NCBI GenBank assembly: GCA_017308575.1
Contig: JAFKEQ010000001.1
Location: 806,001 to 870,000, forward strand
Direction: 5' to 3'
From: Afipia sp.
GTDB lineage: Bacteria; Pseudomonadota; Alphaproteobacteria; Rhizobiales; Xanthobacteraceae
DNA: 64,000 nt
The notes under the pieces were generated by a model. The model was given only the letters and a program-made list of their open reading frames with translations. It made no database searches and was not told where the DNA came from. This document shows positions 1-7,671 of this stretch, piece by piece. The position numbers and the translations under genes were made by a program. Every line of letters begins with the position of its first letter. The stretch's first letter is position 1.

Positions 1-441
1 GCCGGGCTTCAATCCGCCGCGCTCGAACACGTTATGCCAGACGGTCATCAGCGTTTCGGGAATGGCGCCGGCTTCGATCATCGAAAAGCCTTTCGGCACC
101 GACATCGCGTGCGTTTCATGCGTCAGGCAGTATTCCGCGTAGCCACCACCTGCGACCAGCGACATGACCTGATCGCCGATCTTGCGTGTGGTGACGCCTT
201 CGCCGAGCGCGACGATTTCGCCCGAGACTTCGAGGCCCGGCAGATCGCTGGCGCCGGGCGGCGGCGGATAGCTGCCGCTGCGCTGCGCGACATCCGGACG
301 GTTCACGCCTGCGGCCGCGACCTTGATCAGCACCTGATGCGGTCCCGGTGCCGGCACCGGCCGCTGCTCGGGAATGAGAACTTCAGGTCCACCGGGTTTG
401 CTGATCGCGACGGCGGTCATATGCGTGGGCAGCTTGTCCAT
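1..441 (-). CDS. NAD(P)H:quinone oxidoreductase, zinc-type alcohol dehydrogenase superfamily (N-terminal part, truncated by window edge)
   Basis: Reading leftwards from an ATG at 441, the frame gives about 147 residues of the N-terminal, GroES-like half of a medium-chain dehydrogenase/reductase. The start (MDKLPTHMTAVAISKPGG), a PEQRPVPAPGP stretch, AGVNRPDVAQR and the segment LPGLEVSGEIVALGEGV are typical of quinone oxidoreductases of the QOR/PIG3 branch, which reduce quinones with NADPH and lack the catalytic zinc ligands of true alcohol dehydrogenases. The Rossmann half lies outside the window. A second Met at 420 (MTAVAISK) is an alternative start. The gene is divergent from the DUF1192 gene. 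Family call is confident; the substrate is not known. Confidence 0.85.
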   Translation of the reverse strand, partial: MDKLPTHMTAVAISKPGGPEVLIPEQRPVPAPGPHQVLIKVAAAGVNRPDVAQRSGSYPPPPGASDLPGLEVSGEIVALGEGVTTRKIGDQVMSLVAGGGYAEYCLTHETHAMSVPKGFSMIEAGAIPETLMTVWHNVFERGGLKPG

Positions 442-524
442 GATGTGTCCTTGCGGCGGCGGGGTTGGCGATAAAAGATGCGGGTGGAACTGAGCTATAA
501 TCGCCCAAACGACTGGAGGGAAGC

Positions 525-719
525 ATGGCCGCCGAAGACGACGATAACAAGCCGCGAAAGAAGATCAGCCATGAGATGGGACAGGATCTGTCCGCGCTCT
601 CCGTCGGCGATGTGGAAGAGCGCATCGCTTTGCTCATGGCCGAGATCGAACGGCTGAAGGCGGATGCCGCAAAGAAGCGCGCGAGCCGTGACGCCGCCAA
701 TGCGTTTTTCAAAACGTAA
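525..719 (+). CDS. DUF1192 family small protein
   Basis: A 64-residue charged protein with a Lys-rich N-terminus (DDNKPRKK), then the conserved-looking core LSALSVGDVEERIALLMAEIERL and a short basic helix (AAKKRASRDAANAFFK). The whole C-terminal half should be one amphipathic helix or short coiled coil. It matches my memory of the alphaproteobacterial DUF1192 family of about 60 residues, which has no known function. ATG at 525 follows GGAGGGAAGC, a strong ribosome binding site. It lies upstream of the rcdA-like gene, separated by a 350-base gap that holds a candidate small RNA. Confidence 0.8.
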   Translation: MAAEDDDNKPRKKISHEMGQDLSALSVGDVEERIALLMAEIERLKADAAKKRASRDAANAFFKT

Positions 720-839
720 ATGCGCGCGGAAGAGGCGTGTTCACATCGTTCTCGCGGTTTCGTGAAATGCAAAGGAACCGTAAAGAGAATCGTTAATTTA
801 CGACGTATTAAGCTTTCGCGTTTATGACTGCATTGTCCT

Positions 840-931
840 TGTTTGGACACCGAGTGGCTCCTGTCCACTCTGTTTGACGCCTCCCTGTTATCAACTTTCA
901 AAAGCCGCCGGTTTCCGGCGGCTCTTTTTTT
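840..931 (+). ncRNA. Candidate small RNA with two C-rich, anti-Shine-Dalgarno-like motifs and an intrinsic terminator
   Basis: The 352-base gap 720-1071 has no convincing gene but ends one transcript very clearly. Bases 904-911 (GCCGCCGG) pair perfectly with 915-922 (CCGGCGGC) and are followed by seven T (925-931), a textbook Rho-independent terminator. Before it, GAGTGG (852-857) pairs with CCACTC (865-870) and exposes CTCCTGT in the loop; bases 880-885 are CCTCCC in a single-stranded linker. GGACA (845-849) with TGTCC (862-866) is an alternative stem. Exposed CUCCU/CCUCCC motifs are characteristic of alphaproteobacterial trans-acting sRNAs that cover ribosome binding sites. The 5' end is a guess; no clear promoter was found. 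It could instead be the 3' untranslated region of the DUF1192 gene. Confidence 0.5.
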
Positions 932-1071
932 GCGTCCGGTTTCTTTCCGCGCGGCATGCCGCTGGAAACCATATCTCCTCATTGTTACGCGGCGCGGCTG
1001 GACTCCCGGCCGCGGGCGCGCAATGATTTATTCATCATAAAAAAGAAGCGTAATTGCGTGAGGCGTTAACC

Positions 1072-1578
1072 ATGTCCGATCAGGGCGAAGCTGATCTCGT
1101 TCTCTTGAGCGAGAGGATCACTAATTCACCGGCCTTCGGGCTCCTGTTCAGGGAAGGCATGGATCTCGTCGAGGAGACGGCGGCTTATCTGGATGGACCG
1201 GGCCGCACTGAGGCCAAGGCGCTGGAGCGCTCCGTCAGTCTTAGCTACGCCACCGAGAGCATGCGGCTCACCACGCGCCTGATGCAGCTTGCGTCATGGC
1301 TGCTGCTGCATCGCGCGGTCAAAGAAGGCGAGATGACGCTGCATCAGGCCAACCGCGAGAAGACCAAGGTCAAGCTGACGGCGGCCGATCCGGCGCCCGA
1401 GGAGATCATCCTGAAATTGCCGGAACGCTTGCAGGATCTGGTCGCGCGCTCGATGACCTTGCAGGCCAAGGTGCGCCGGCTCGACGTGGCGATCCATGTG
1501 CCGCCGGCGGATCTCGCGCCGATCGGCAATCCGCTGGTGCCGCAGATGAACATGCTGAAGGCGGCGTTCGAGAGATAA
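1072..1578 (+). CDS. rcdA: DUF1465 / RcdA family protein (CtrA-degradation adaptor family)
   Basis: A 168-residue, mostly helical soluble protein containing LSERITNSPAFGLLFREGM, a central LSYATESMRLTTRLMQLASWLL helix and VARSMTLQAKVRRLD. This fits the DUF1465 family, to which Caulobacter RcdA belongs. RcdA works with CpdR, PopA and c-di-GMP to deliver CtrA and other clients to ClpXP during the G1-S transition. I chose the ATG at 1072 (MSDQGEAD) rather than 1054 because GTGAGG lies just upstream and relatives begin near here. It is convergent with rpmE, and the gap between them holds a palindromic repeat and a bidirectional terminator. The RcdA name rests on family memory and was not aligned. 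Confidence 0.75.
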   Translation: MSDQGEADLVLLSERITNSPAFGLLFREGMDLVEETAAYLDGPGRTEAKALERSVSLSYATESMRLTTRLMQLASWLLLHRAVKEGEMTLHQANREKTKVKLTAADPAPEEIILKLPERLQDLVARSMTLQAKVRRLDVAIHVPPADLAPIGNPLVPQMNMLKAAFER

Positions 1579-1587
1579 GCAAAGATG

Positions 1588-1692
1588 TTCCTCATGGTGA
1601 GGAGCGCCGCTCTTGCGGCGCGTCTCGAACCATGGGGCCTTCGATCTCATCCTTCGGGACGGCGCAAAATCGCCTCCGCAGGATGAGGATCG
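1588..1692. repeat. Palindromic intergenic repeat, family A copy 1
   Basis: The unit reads CTCATGGTGAGGAGC, then an internal GC hairpin (GCCGC...GCGGC) and GTCTCGAACCATG, followed by a second, degenerate half ending in GGATGAGGA. The same CTCA-CCTGAGG / GTCTCGAAGGATGA architecture recurs at 11914, 40683, 56458 and 61160. It lies between the convergent rcdA and rpmE genes. Confidence 0.75.
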
Positions 1693-1699
1693 CGGCAAA

Positions 1700-1735
1700 A
1701 CAAAAACGCCCCGGCCGATGCCGGGGCGTTTTGTA
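1700..1735. terminator. Bidirectional intrinsic terminator between rcdA and rpmE
   Basis: CGCCCCGG (1707-1714) pairs perfectly with CCGGGGCG (1721-1728) around a 6-base loop. A-rich sequence lies on the left and TTTTG on the right, so both strands have a U tract. It probably ends rpmE on the minus strand and rcdA on the plus strand. Confidence 0.85.
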
Positions 1736-1752
1736 TTTCGTTCCGGGAAGGA

Positions 1753-1980
1753 TCAGTCCTTCTTGAGGAAACCCGAGAACTTCTTCTGGAAGCGGGAGAC
1801 GCGGCCGCCGCGATCCAGGATCTGCTGGGTGCCGCCGGTCCAGGCGGGATGCGACTTGGAGTCGATGTCCAGGTTCAGCGTGTCGCCTTCCTTGCCGTAG
1901 GTCGAGCGGGTCAGGTACTCGGTCCCGTCGGTCATGACGACCTTAATTGTATGATAATCCGGGTGAATTTCGGCTTTCAT
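1753..1980 (-). CDS. rpmE: 50S ribosomal protein L31
   Basis: A 75-residue protein starting [19 protein letters not shown] and containing [39 protein letters not shown] and a basic tail [10 protein letters not shown]. This is the alphaproteobacterial form of ribosomal protein L31, which bridges the large and small subunits. The four zinc-binding cysteines of the C+ type are absent, as is usual in this lineage. The ATG at 1980 fits the family N-terminus; the frame is open further upstream but that extension is not conserved-looking. It is divergent from the ABC transporter gene at 2142. Confidence 0.97.
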   Translation of the reverse strand: MKAEIHPDYHTIKVVMTDGTEYLTRSTYGKEGDTLNLDIDSKSHPAWTGGTQQILDRGGRVSRFQKKFSGFLKKD

Positions 1981-2141
1981 GGCAAATCCTCTGGCGCGGC
2001 GCGCCCACAGATCAATGATGTTCGGGACGAATTTGCGGGGTCTATAACGCAGGACAGGCCCGGAAACAAGCAGGGACGTCATTTGCAAGCCATCTGAGGG
2101 GGGCCTATTGAAAGGCCAAAATCAATCCCGGCAGCCGGACA

Positions 2142-4007
2142 ATGAGTGCAGTGGAACGCGTTGAAGATCAGGTGTTGCGGCCCGCGCCGCGCGAGTCTGC
2201 GACCGCCATGAAAGACGGGGGCGGAACTGCCGCCACCCCACCCGAGAGCCCGAAAAAGCCGCGCGGAAACAAGCTGCGCCCGCTGCTGGAGCTGGGGCCT
2301 TATGTGGCGCGTTATCGCGGGCAGGCCTTCGCGGCGCTCGTCGCCCTGATCGTCGCATCAGTGGCGACGCTGGTGGTGCCGCTGGCGGTGCGCCGGATGA
2401 TCGACTTCGGCTTCAGCCCCGAAGGCATCGCGCTGATCAACAGCTACTTCGCGGTGATGATCGCGGTGGTGGCTGTGCTCGCGGCCGCGAGTGCCTCGCG
2501 CTACTATCTCGTCATCACGCTCGGCGAGCGCATCGTGGCCGACCTGCGCCGCGACGTGTTCAATCATCTGACGTCGCTGTCGCCGGCGTTCTTCGATACC
2601 GCCCATAGCGGCGAACTGGTTTCGCGCCTGACCGCCGACACTACGCAGATCAAATCGGCGGTGGGCGCATCGGTTTCGATCGCGCTGCGCAACCTCGTGC
2701 TGTTCCTCGGCGCGTCGGCGATGATGGTCATCACCAGTCCGAAACTGTCGGGCTTCGTGCTGGCGGTGATTCCGCTGATCGTGCTGCCGCTGGTGGCGTT
2801 CGGCCGCCGGGTGCGCACCCTGTCGCGCGGCGCGCAGGACACGCTGGCGGATGCATCGTCCTACGCCTCCGAACTGATCGGCGCGATCCGCACCCTGCAG
2901 GCCTTCACCAACGAGCGGCTGGCGGAAGCGCGCTTCGGCAGCGAAGTCGATCGCGCGTATATCGCGGCCCGCAACTCGACACGGGCCCGTGCATTCCTCA
3001 CCGCCATCGTCATCTTCCTGATCTTTTCCAGCGTGGTTGCGATCCTGTGGGTCGGGTCGCACGATGTGCTGGTTCATGAGATCAGCCCCGGCCGTCTCGG
3101 TCAGTTCGTTCTCTACGCGGCGTTTGCCGCGGGCGCGCTCGGTGAGTTGAGTCAGGTCTGGGGCGAGATTTCGCAGGCGTCCGGCGCGGCGGAGCGGCTG
3201 TTCGAACTTCTGCGCATCAAGCCGGAGATCGCGGCGCCTGCGCATCCGCGTGCGCTGCCGGTGCCGGCGCGCGGCGATGTCACGTTCGAGAATGTGCGCT
3301 TTGCTTATCCGACGCGGCCCAATGTACTCGCAGTCGATGGCGTGTCGTTTGCGGTGAAGGCGGGCGAAAAGGTTGCCGTGGTCGGCCCGTCCGGCGCAGG
3401 CAAGAGCACGCTGTTTCATCTGCTGCTACGCTTCTACGATCCCGCAAGCGGCGTGATCGCGGTGGATGGCGTGCCTGTGCGTGAGGCCTCTCCATCCGAC
3501 GTGCGCTCACGCATCGCGCTGGTGCCGCAGGATTCGGCTATCTTCGCTGCCAGCGCCCGCGAGAACATCCGCTTCGGCCGTCCCGACGCCAGCGATCAGG
3601 AGGTCGCGCGCGCTGCCGATCTGGCGCATGCCACTGAATTCATCACGCGCCTGCCGCTGGGCTTCGACACGCAGCTTGGCGAACGCGGCGTCACGCTATC
3701 GGGCGGGCAGCGCCAGCGCATTGCGATTGCGCGGGCGATCCTGCGCGATGCGCCGCTGCTGCTGCTGGATGAAGCCACTTCGGCCCTCGATGCCGAGAGC
3801 GAGACGCTGGTGCAGACCGCACTGGAAGAGCTGATGAAGCATCGCACCACGCTGGTGATCGCGCACCGGCTTGCCACAGTGCTGTCGTGCGACCGCATTC
3901 TGGTGATGGAGAATGGCCGCATTGTCGAGCAAGGCACCCACGCCTCGCTGGTCGCGGCGAACGGCCTTTACGCGCGCCTTGCGCGGCTCCAGTTCGAGGG
4001 GGCGTAA
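2142..4007 (+). CDS. ABC exporter, fused transmembrane and ATPase domains (MsbA/LmrA type)
   Basis: A 621-residue half-transporter. A Pro/Lys-rich cytoplasmic N-terminus of about 45 residues precedes six predicted membrane helices (about 55-330), including the intracellular-loop segment GERIVADLRRDVFNHL. The nucleotide-binding domain (about 370-615) carries Walker A GPSGAGKST, Q-loop VPQDSAIFAAS, signature LSGGQRQR, Walker B LLLLDEATSALD and the H-loop IAHRLAT. It would act as a homodimer exporting a hydrophobic substrate, lipid or drug across the inner membrane. The gene stands alone between rpmE (divergent) and a GNAT gene (convergent, 8 bases apart). It is not obviously the essential MsbA; the substrate is unknown. 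Confidence 0.9.
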   Translation: MSAVERVEDQVLRPAPRESATAMKDGGGTAATPPESPKKPRGNKLRPLLELGPYVARYRGQAFAALVALIVASVATLVVPLAVRRMIDFGFSPEGIALINSYFAVMIAVVAVLAAASASRYYLVITLGERIVADLRRDVFNHLTSLSPAFFDTAHSGELVSRLTADTTQIKSAVGASVSIALRNLVLFLGASAMMVITSPKLSGFVLAVIPLIVLPLVAFGRRVRTLSRGAQDTLADASSYASELIGAIRTLQAFTNERLAEARFGSEVDRAYIAARNSTRARAFLTAIVIFLIFSSVVAILWVGSHDVLVHEISPGRLGQFVLYAAFAAGALGELSQVWGEISQASGAAERLFELLRIKPEIAAPAHPRALPVPARGDVTFENVRFAYPTRPNVLAVDGVSFAVKAGEKVAVVGPSGAGKSTLFHLLLRFYDPASGVIAVDGVPVREASPSDVRSRIALVPQDSAIFAASARENIRFGRPDASDQEVARAADLAHATEFITRLPLGFDTQLGERGVTLSGGQRQRIAIARAILRDAPLLLLDEATSALDAESETLVQTALEELMKHRTTLVIAHRLATVLSCDRILVMENGRIVEQGTHASLVAANGLYARLARLQFEGA

Positions 4008-4015
4008 GCTTCTCG

Positions 4016-4465
4016 CTACGGCACCCACTTCATCCCATACACCTTTCGCCCCGAGACCGGATTGACGTCCTCGTGGGTGCGGATAAAGTCGTTGCGCTCA
4101 TAGAAGCGGATGGCACGGCTGTTGTCGGTGTTTACCAATAGCGTCACGCCGTTCGGCGACATCGCCTTGGCCTTCACGATCAACGTATCGCCAAGATCGG
4201 ATCCCCATTCTTCCGGCGCGACCACGAGCTGATCGAGATAGCCGCCGGTGTCGATGGTGACAAAGCCGATCATCGTGCCGCCGCGCAGCGCAACCATGAT
4301 CCGCGCCGCGGGCACAAGGTCCTCGCGCCAGCGCACGCGCCAGGCATCGCGCCGCTGCGCGAAATCGATCGCGGGGTAGGCCAGTTGCCAGGTGCGCTGC
4401 CACAGGTCGATGGCTGCGTCTTCATCGCTTGCGCGATAGGGCCGCAGCATGAAGTACCCGCTCAT
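4016..4465 (-). CDS. GNAT family N-acetyltransferase
   Basis: A 149-residue protein starting MSGYFMLRPYRASDEDAAIDLWQRTWQ, with the GNAT fold order: N-terminal strand and helix, IGFVTIDTGGYLDQLVVAPEEWGSDLGDTLI for the strand 4-helix 3 acetyl-CoA site, and LLVNTDNSRAIRFYERNDFIRT for the strand 5-helix 4 segment. The usual Q/RxxGxG/A loop is degenerate here (EEWGSDLG). It transfers an acyl group from acyl-CoA to an amine or similar acceptor, which cannot be predicted. Its stop is 8 bases from the convergent ABC exporter, and it follows the OmpA-domain gene by 7 bases, so it is probably the last gene of the motA-like/ompA-like operon. Confidence 0.88.
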   Translation of the reverse strand: MSGYFMLRPYRASDEDAAIDLWQRTWQLAYPAIDFAQRRDAWRVRWREDLVPAARIMVALRGGTMIGFVTIDTGGYLDQLVVAPEEWGSDLGDTLIVKAKAMSPNGVTLLVNTDNSRAIRFYERNDFIRTHEDVNPVSGRKVYGMKWVP

Positions 4466-4472
4466 GCGCGGT

Positions 4473-5501
4473 TCACCGCTCGGTCAGCTTGAGTTCGATG
4501 CGGCGGTTGCGCTTGTACGCTTCTTCCGTATTGCCCGGATCGAGCGGCTGGAATTCCGCAAAGCCCGCCGCGACCAGACGCTGCGCCGGAACGCCCAGCG
4601 AAATGAGATACTGCACCACGGAGATGGCGCGCGCCGAGGACAGCTCCCAGTTCGACTTGAACTGCGGGCTATTGATGGGACGCGTGTCGGTGTGGCCGTC
4701 CACGCGCAGCACCCACGCAATCTCGGAGGGAATCTGCTTGTCGAGATCGATCAGTGCGGTGGCGAGCTTGCCGAGTTCGGCCTGGCCTTCGGGCAGAAGC
4801 TGCGCCTGCCCGGTGTCGAAGAAGACTTCGGACTGGAACACGAAGCGGTCACCGACCACGCGAATGTCGGGCCGGTTGCCGAGAATGGTGCGCAGACGCC
4901 CGAAGAATTCGGAGCGATAGCGCGATAGCTCCTGCACCCGCTGCGCCAGCGCCACGTTCAACCGTTGGCCGAGGTCTGCGATCTTGCCCTGGGATTCCTT
5001 GTCGCGTTTCTCCGAGGCATCGAGCGCTTCCTCGAGCGCCGCGAGTTGCCGCCGCAGCGCGCTGATCTGCTGGTTCAGCACCTCGATCTGGGCCAGCGCG
5101 CGGGCCGAGACCTGCTTTTCTGAATCGAGCGCTTTGCCAAGTTCGCTGGCGCGGCCTTCGGCGCTGGCGCCCGCACCTGCGAGGCCGTCATAGAGACCCT
5201 TGACGCGGTCACGTTCGCCTTCGGCGGCGGCAAGGCCTGCGCGCATCTGCGAGAGTTGTTCGTCGAGATTGATCTTGCCGAGCTTTTCCAGCGACAGCAG
5301 GTCATTGAGCTGCGCGATCTGCGCGTTCAGCCGCTCCAGCGCCTTGTCCTTGCCGGTGACTTCTTGCGACAGGAAAAACTGCACCACAAGGAACACCGAC
5401 AGCAGGAAGACGATGGCGAGCACCAGCGTCGAAAGAGCATCGACGAAGCCGGGCCAGTAGTTGAAGCCGCTGTCGTTACGGCGTGAACGCGAAAGCGCCA
5501 T
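4473..5501 (-). CDS. MotB-like inner-membrane protein with C-terminal OmpA/peptidoglycan-binding domain
   Basis: A 342-residue protein. One membrane helix (about residues 18-45) is preceded by PGFVDALSTL, whose Asp sits where MotB/ExbD/TolR carry the proton-binding Asp. A long, heptad-rich coiled coil follows (about 48-200). The OmpA-like domain (about 225-340) contains VDGHTDTRPI, NWELSSARAISVVQYL, LVAAGFAEFQPL and NRRIELKL, the diaminopimelate-binding region. With the MotA-like gene just upstream (36-base gap) this makes a predicted ion-driven stator that grips peptidoglycan. It differs from flagellar MotB in its long periplasmic coiled coil and in lacking flagellar neighbours. Its role in the cell is unknown. 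Confidence 0.9.
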   Translation of the reverse strand: MALSRSRRNDSGFNYWPGFVDALSTLVLAIVFLLSVFLVVQFFLSQEVTGKDKALERLNAQIAQLNDLLSLEKLGKINLDEQLSQMRAGLAAAEGERDRVKGLYDGLAGAGASAEGRASELGKALDSEKQVSARALAQIEVLNQQISALRRQLAALEEALDASEKRDKESQGKIADLGQRLNVALAQRVQELSRYRSEFFGRLRTILGNRPDIRVVGDRFVFQSEVFFDTGQAQLLPEGQAELGKLATALIDLDKQIPSEIAWVLRVDGHTDTRPINSPQFKSNWELSSARAISVVQYLISLGVPAQRLVAAGFAEFQPLDPGNTEEAYKRNRRIELKLTER

Positions 5502-5537
5502 GAACTCTTACCTTTGAGAAGGTTGTTGTCTCCGGGC

Positions 5538-6527
5538 TCAGTTCTTCTCGGGCTGCCGCGCGAGTTTCTCCAGCAGGGTCTTGATCTCGCGATTCTGCTC
5601 GCCCTGGCCGTCGGCCCATTCGCGGATCAACTGCTGCTCGGAGCGCATGTGATGCACGAGGCCCTGAATCGCTTCCGCGAGATTGGCCATGGCCGTGGTG
5701 GAGGCGCGGTTCGATCCCATGTCTTCGACGGCGGTCCGCAGCCGATCGAGTGCGGGATTGAGGTCGCCGCCTGCATGACCGTCGCCTCCATATTCCCGGA
5801 CGGTTTCCGCAAGCCAGTCTTCGAGGTCGGTATAGAACCTGTTCTGCGCCTGACTGGATTGGAGGTCGAGAAAGCCAAGGATCAGGGATCCGGCGAGGCC
5901 GAACAGCGAGGACGAAAACGAAATGCCCATACCGCCGAGCGGCGCGGCGAGGCCGTCCTTGAGCGTATCGAACAGGGCGCCTGCTTCGCCGCCGACTTTC
6001 AGGCCCTCGATCACCTTGCCGACCGAGCCGACGGTTTCGATCAGGCCCCAGAACGTGCCGAGCAGGCCGAGGAAGACCAGCAGGCCGGTCATATAGCGCG
6101 ACAGGTCGCGGGCTTCATCGAGACGCGTGGCGATGGAGTCGAGCAGATGCCGCATGGTCTGCTGCGAGATCGCCATGCGTCCGGAGCGATTGCTCAGCAT
6201 CGCGGCCATTGGCGCCAGCAGGGTGGGGCGGCGATCCACCGCGAGGCCGGGATCGGAAATGCGGAAGTGATTGACCCAGGAAATTTCCGGATAAAGCCGG
6301 ATCACCTGCCTGAAAGCGAGGATGATGCCGATCAGCAGCACCGCGCCGATCAGCGCGTTGAGGCCGGGATTGGCGAGAAATGCCATCCAGATTTGCTTGT
6401 AGAGAACGACGACGATCAGCGAGCACAGGATCAGGAAAACCAGCATCCGGACCAGAAAGATCCGGGGCGACGACAGTTTGGTGACACTGATGTCCGTTGC
6501 AGTGCTGGGTGGGGGATTTTTCGCCAT
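5538..6527 (-). CDS. MotA/TolQ/ExbB family proton-channel protein
   Basis: A 329-residue membrane protein. The N-terminal pair of helices (about 25-75: MLVFLILCSLIVVVLY, GAVLLIGIILAF) is followed by a cytoplasmic segment and a second pair (about 140-215) containing YMTGLLVFLGLLGTFWGLIETV and GGMGISFSSSLFGLAGSLILGF. This is the MotA/TolQ/ExbB channel core. The C-terminal 110 residues are cytoplasmic and helical. It should form the pentameric stator ring around a dimer of the downstream OmpA-domain protein. tolQR are present separately at 30-31 kb, so this is an additional system. Confidence 0.9.
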   Translation of the reverse strand: MAKNPPPSTATDISVTKLSSPRIFLVRMLVFLILCSLIVVVLYKQIWMAFLANPGLNALIGAVLLIGIILAFRQVIRLYPEISWVNHFRISDPGLAVDRRPTLLAPMAAMLSNRSGRMAISQQTMRHLLDSIATRLDEARDLSRYMTGLLVFLGLLGTFWGLIETVGSVGKVIEGLKVGGEAGALFDTLKDGLAAPLGGMGISFSSSLFGLAGSLILGFLDLQSSQAQNRFYTDLEDWLAETVREYGGDGHAGGDLNPALDRLRTAVEDMGSNRASTTAMANLAEAIQGLVHHMRSEQQLIREWADGQGEQNREIKTLLEKLARQPEKN

Positions 6528-6768
6528 GGCGGGTGGTCAATCCTTCTCCCGATAAATTGTCAGGCGGCACTATGACACAGCAGAAGCAGGAAAAAAATGC
6601 CGTCGCCGAATGGTCCACCGCGAGGAACCGCAGTGCCGGACGATCATTCTGTGAGGTCGGCGCACAGAGAGCAAATGTTATTCGTTGCGCGCGCGATGGC
6701 GCGCGAGAGGAACGGTTGCTGTAAAATGATGCCTTCGGGCGAAGGCCCGCGCTTGAAGTGTCAGCGGA

Positions 6769-7557
6769 TCAGAGCGGCTTGAGGATTTTCACCAGTTCGC
6801 GCTGGATGATCTCGTTGCCGCAGACCACGTGCCCGGTCGCGAGCGCGGTGTCGCCGCCTTCGATGCCGCTGACCACGCCGCCGGCTTCACGCACCATCAG
6901 CAATCCGGCCGCGATGTCCCACGGCTGCAGGTTGCGTTCCCAGTAGCCATCGAGACGGCCTGCCGCGACAAAGGCGAGATCGAGCGACGCCGCGCCGAAC
7001 CGGCGCAGGCCCGCGACGCGGTTCTGCATCTCGGTCATTTCGCGGCGGGACTGTTCGTGGTCGCCGCGTCCGATATGCGGCAGGCCGCAGGCGATCACGC
7101 AATCGCTGAGCTGCTTGCGGCCGGCGACGCGCAGACGCATGTCGTTGAGGAAAGCGCCCTTGCCGCGCTCTGACGTATAGAGTTCGTCATTGGCGGGGTT
7201 GTAGATCACGCCCGCGATGATCACGCCTTCGCGCTGCAGGGCGATCGATATCGCGAACTGCGGAATGCCGTGCAGGAAATTGGTGGTGCCGTCGAGCGGA
7301 TCGACGATCCAGGTGTTGGCCTTGTCGGTTCCTTCGCGCGTGCCGCCTTCCTCGCCGAGAAAGCCGTAGCCCGGCCGCGCCTTGATCAAGTCGTCATAGA
7401 GCATCTGCTCGGCGCGCTTGTCCGCGAGCGACACGAAGTTGGCGGGCCCCTTCAGCGAAACCTGCAGGTTCTCGATCTCGCCGAGATCGCGCTTGAGACT
7501 GCGGCCGGCGCGGCGCGCGGCCTTGACCATGACGTTGATGAGCGCTGATTGAAGCAT
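6769..7557 (-). CDS. suhB: Inositol monophosphatase family protein
   Basis: A 262-residue protein with all the Mg-dependent phosphatase motifs of the family: GEEGG, the metal-binding DPLDGTTNFLHG, and WDIAAGLLMVREAGG near the C-terminus. It hydrolyses inositol-1-phosphate or related phosphomonoesters; E. coli SuhB is the reference enzyme and also has a role in ribosomal RNA transcription. ATG at 7557 (MLQSALINVMVKAARRAGR) fits the family start; the upstream extension to 7650 does not look like the family. It follows the Sel1-repeat gene on the same strand after 114 bases. Gaps on both sides hold no other gene; 6528-6768 has only an unconvincing 50-codon frame. Confidence 0.92.
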   Translation of the reverse strand: MLQSALINVMVKAARRAGRSLKRDLGEIENLQVSLKGPANFVSLADKRAEQMLYDDLIKARPGYGFLGEEGGTREGTDKANTWIVDPLDGTTNFLHGIPQFAISIALQREGVIIAGVIYNPANDELYTSERGKGAFLNDMRLRVAGRKQLSDCVIACGLPHIGRGDHEQSRREMTEMQNRVAGLRRFGAASLDLAFVAAGRLDGYWERNLQPWDIAAGLLMVREAGGVVSGIEGGDTALATGHVVCGNEIIQRELVKILKPL

Positions 7558-7671
7558 TGTCTCGGCTTGATAAGACCGGCGATGACCGGATCGGGATGAA
7601 GAAGGCTTGGGATTGCAGGGATGCTTGGCGTCAAAGCATAGGCACGTCAAGGGCGATCACGGGCATCCGGG

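Noticed and set aside
793..811. Possible CtrA box before rcdA (TTAA...TTAA)
   Set aside because: Spacer is 11 bases instead of 7, and the trailing C is missing.
843..1040. 65-codon open frame between DUF1192 and rcdA
   Set aside because: It runs straight through a perfect intrinsic terminator; Arg/Trp-rich composition; no ribosome binding site.
4473..6527. Zorya-type phage defence system
   Set aside because: ZorAB-like architecture only; no ZorC/ZorD/ZorE-like gene is adjacent.
6574..6724. 50-codon frame between the MotA-like and inositol phosphatase genes
   Set aside because: No ribosome binding site, no conserved-looking sequence; probably promoter region.
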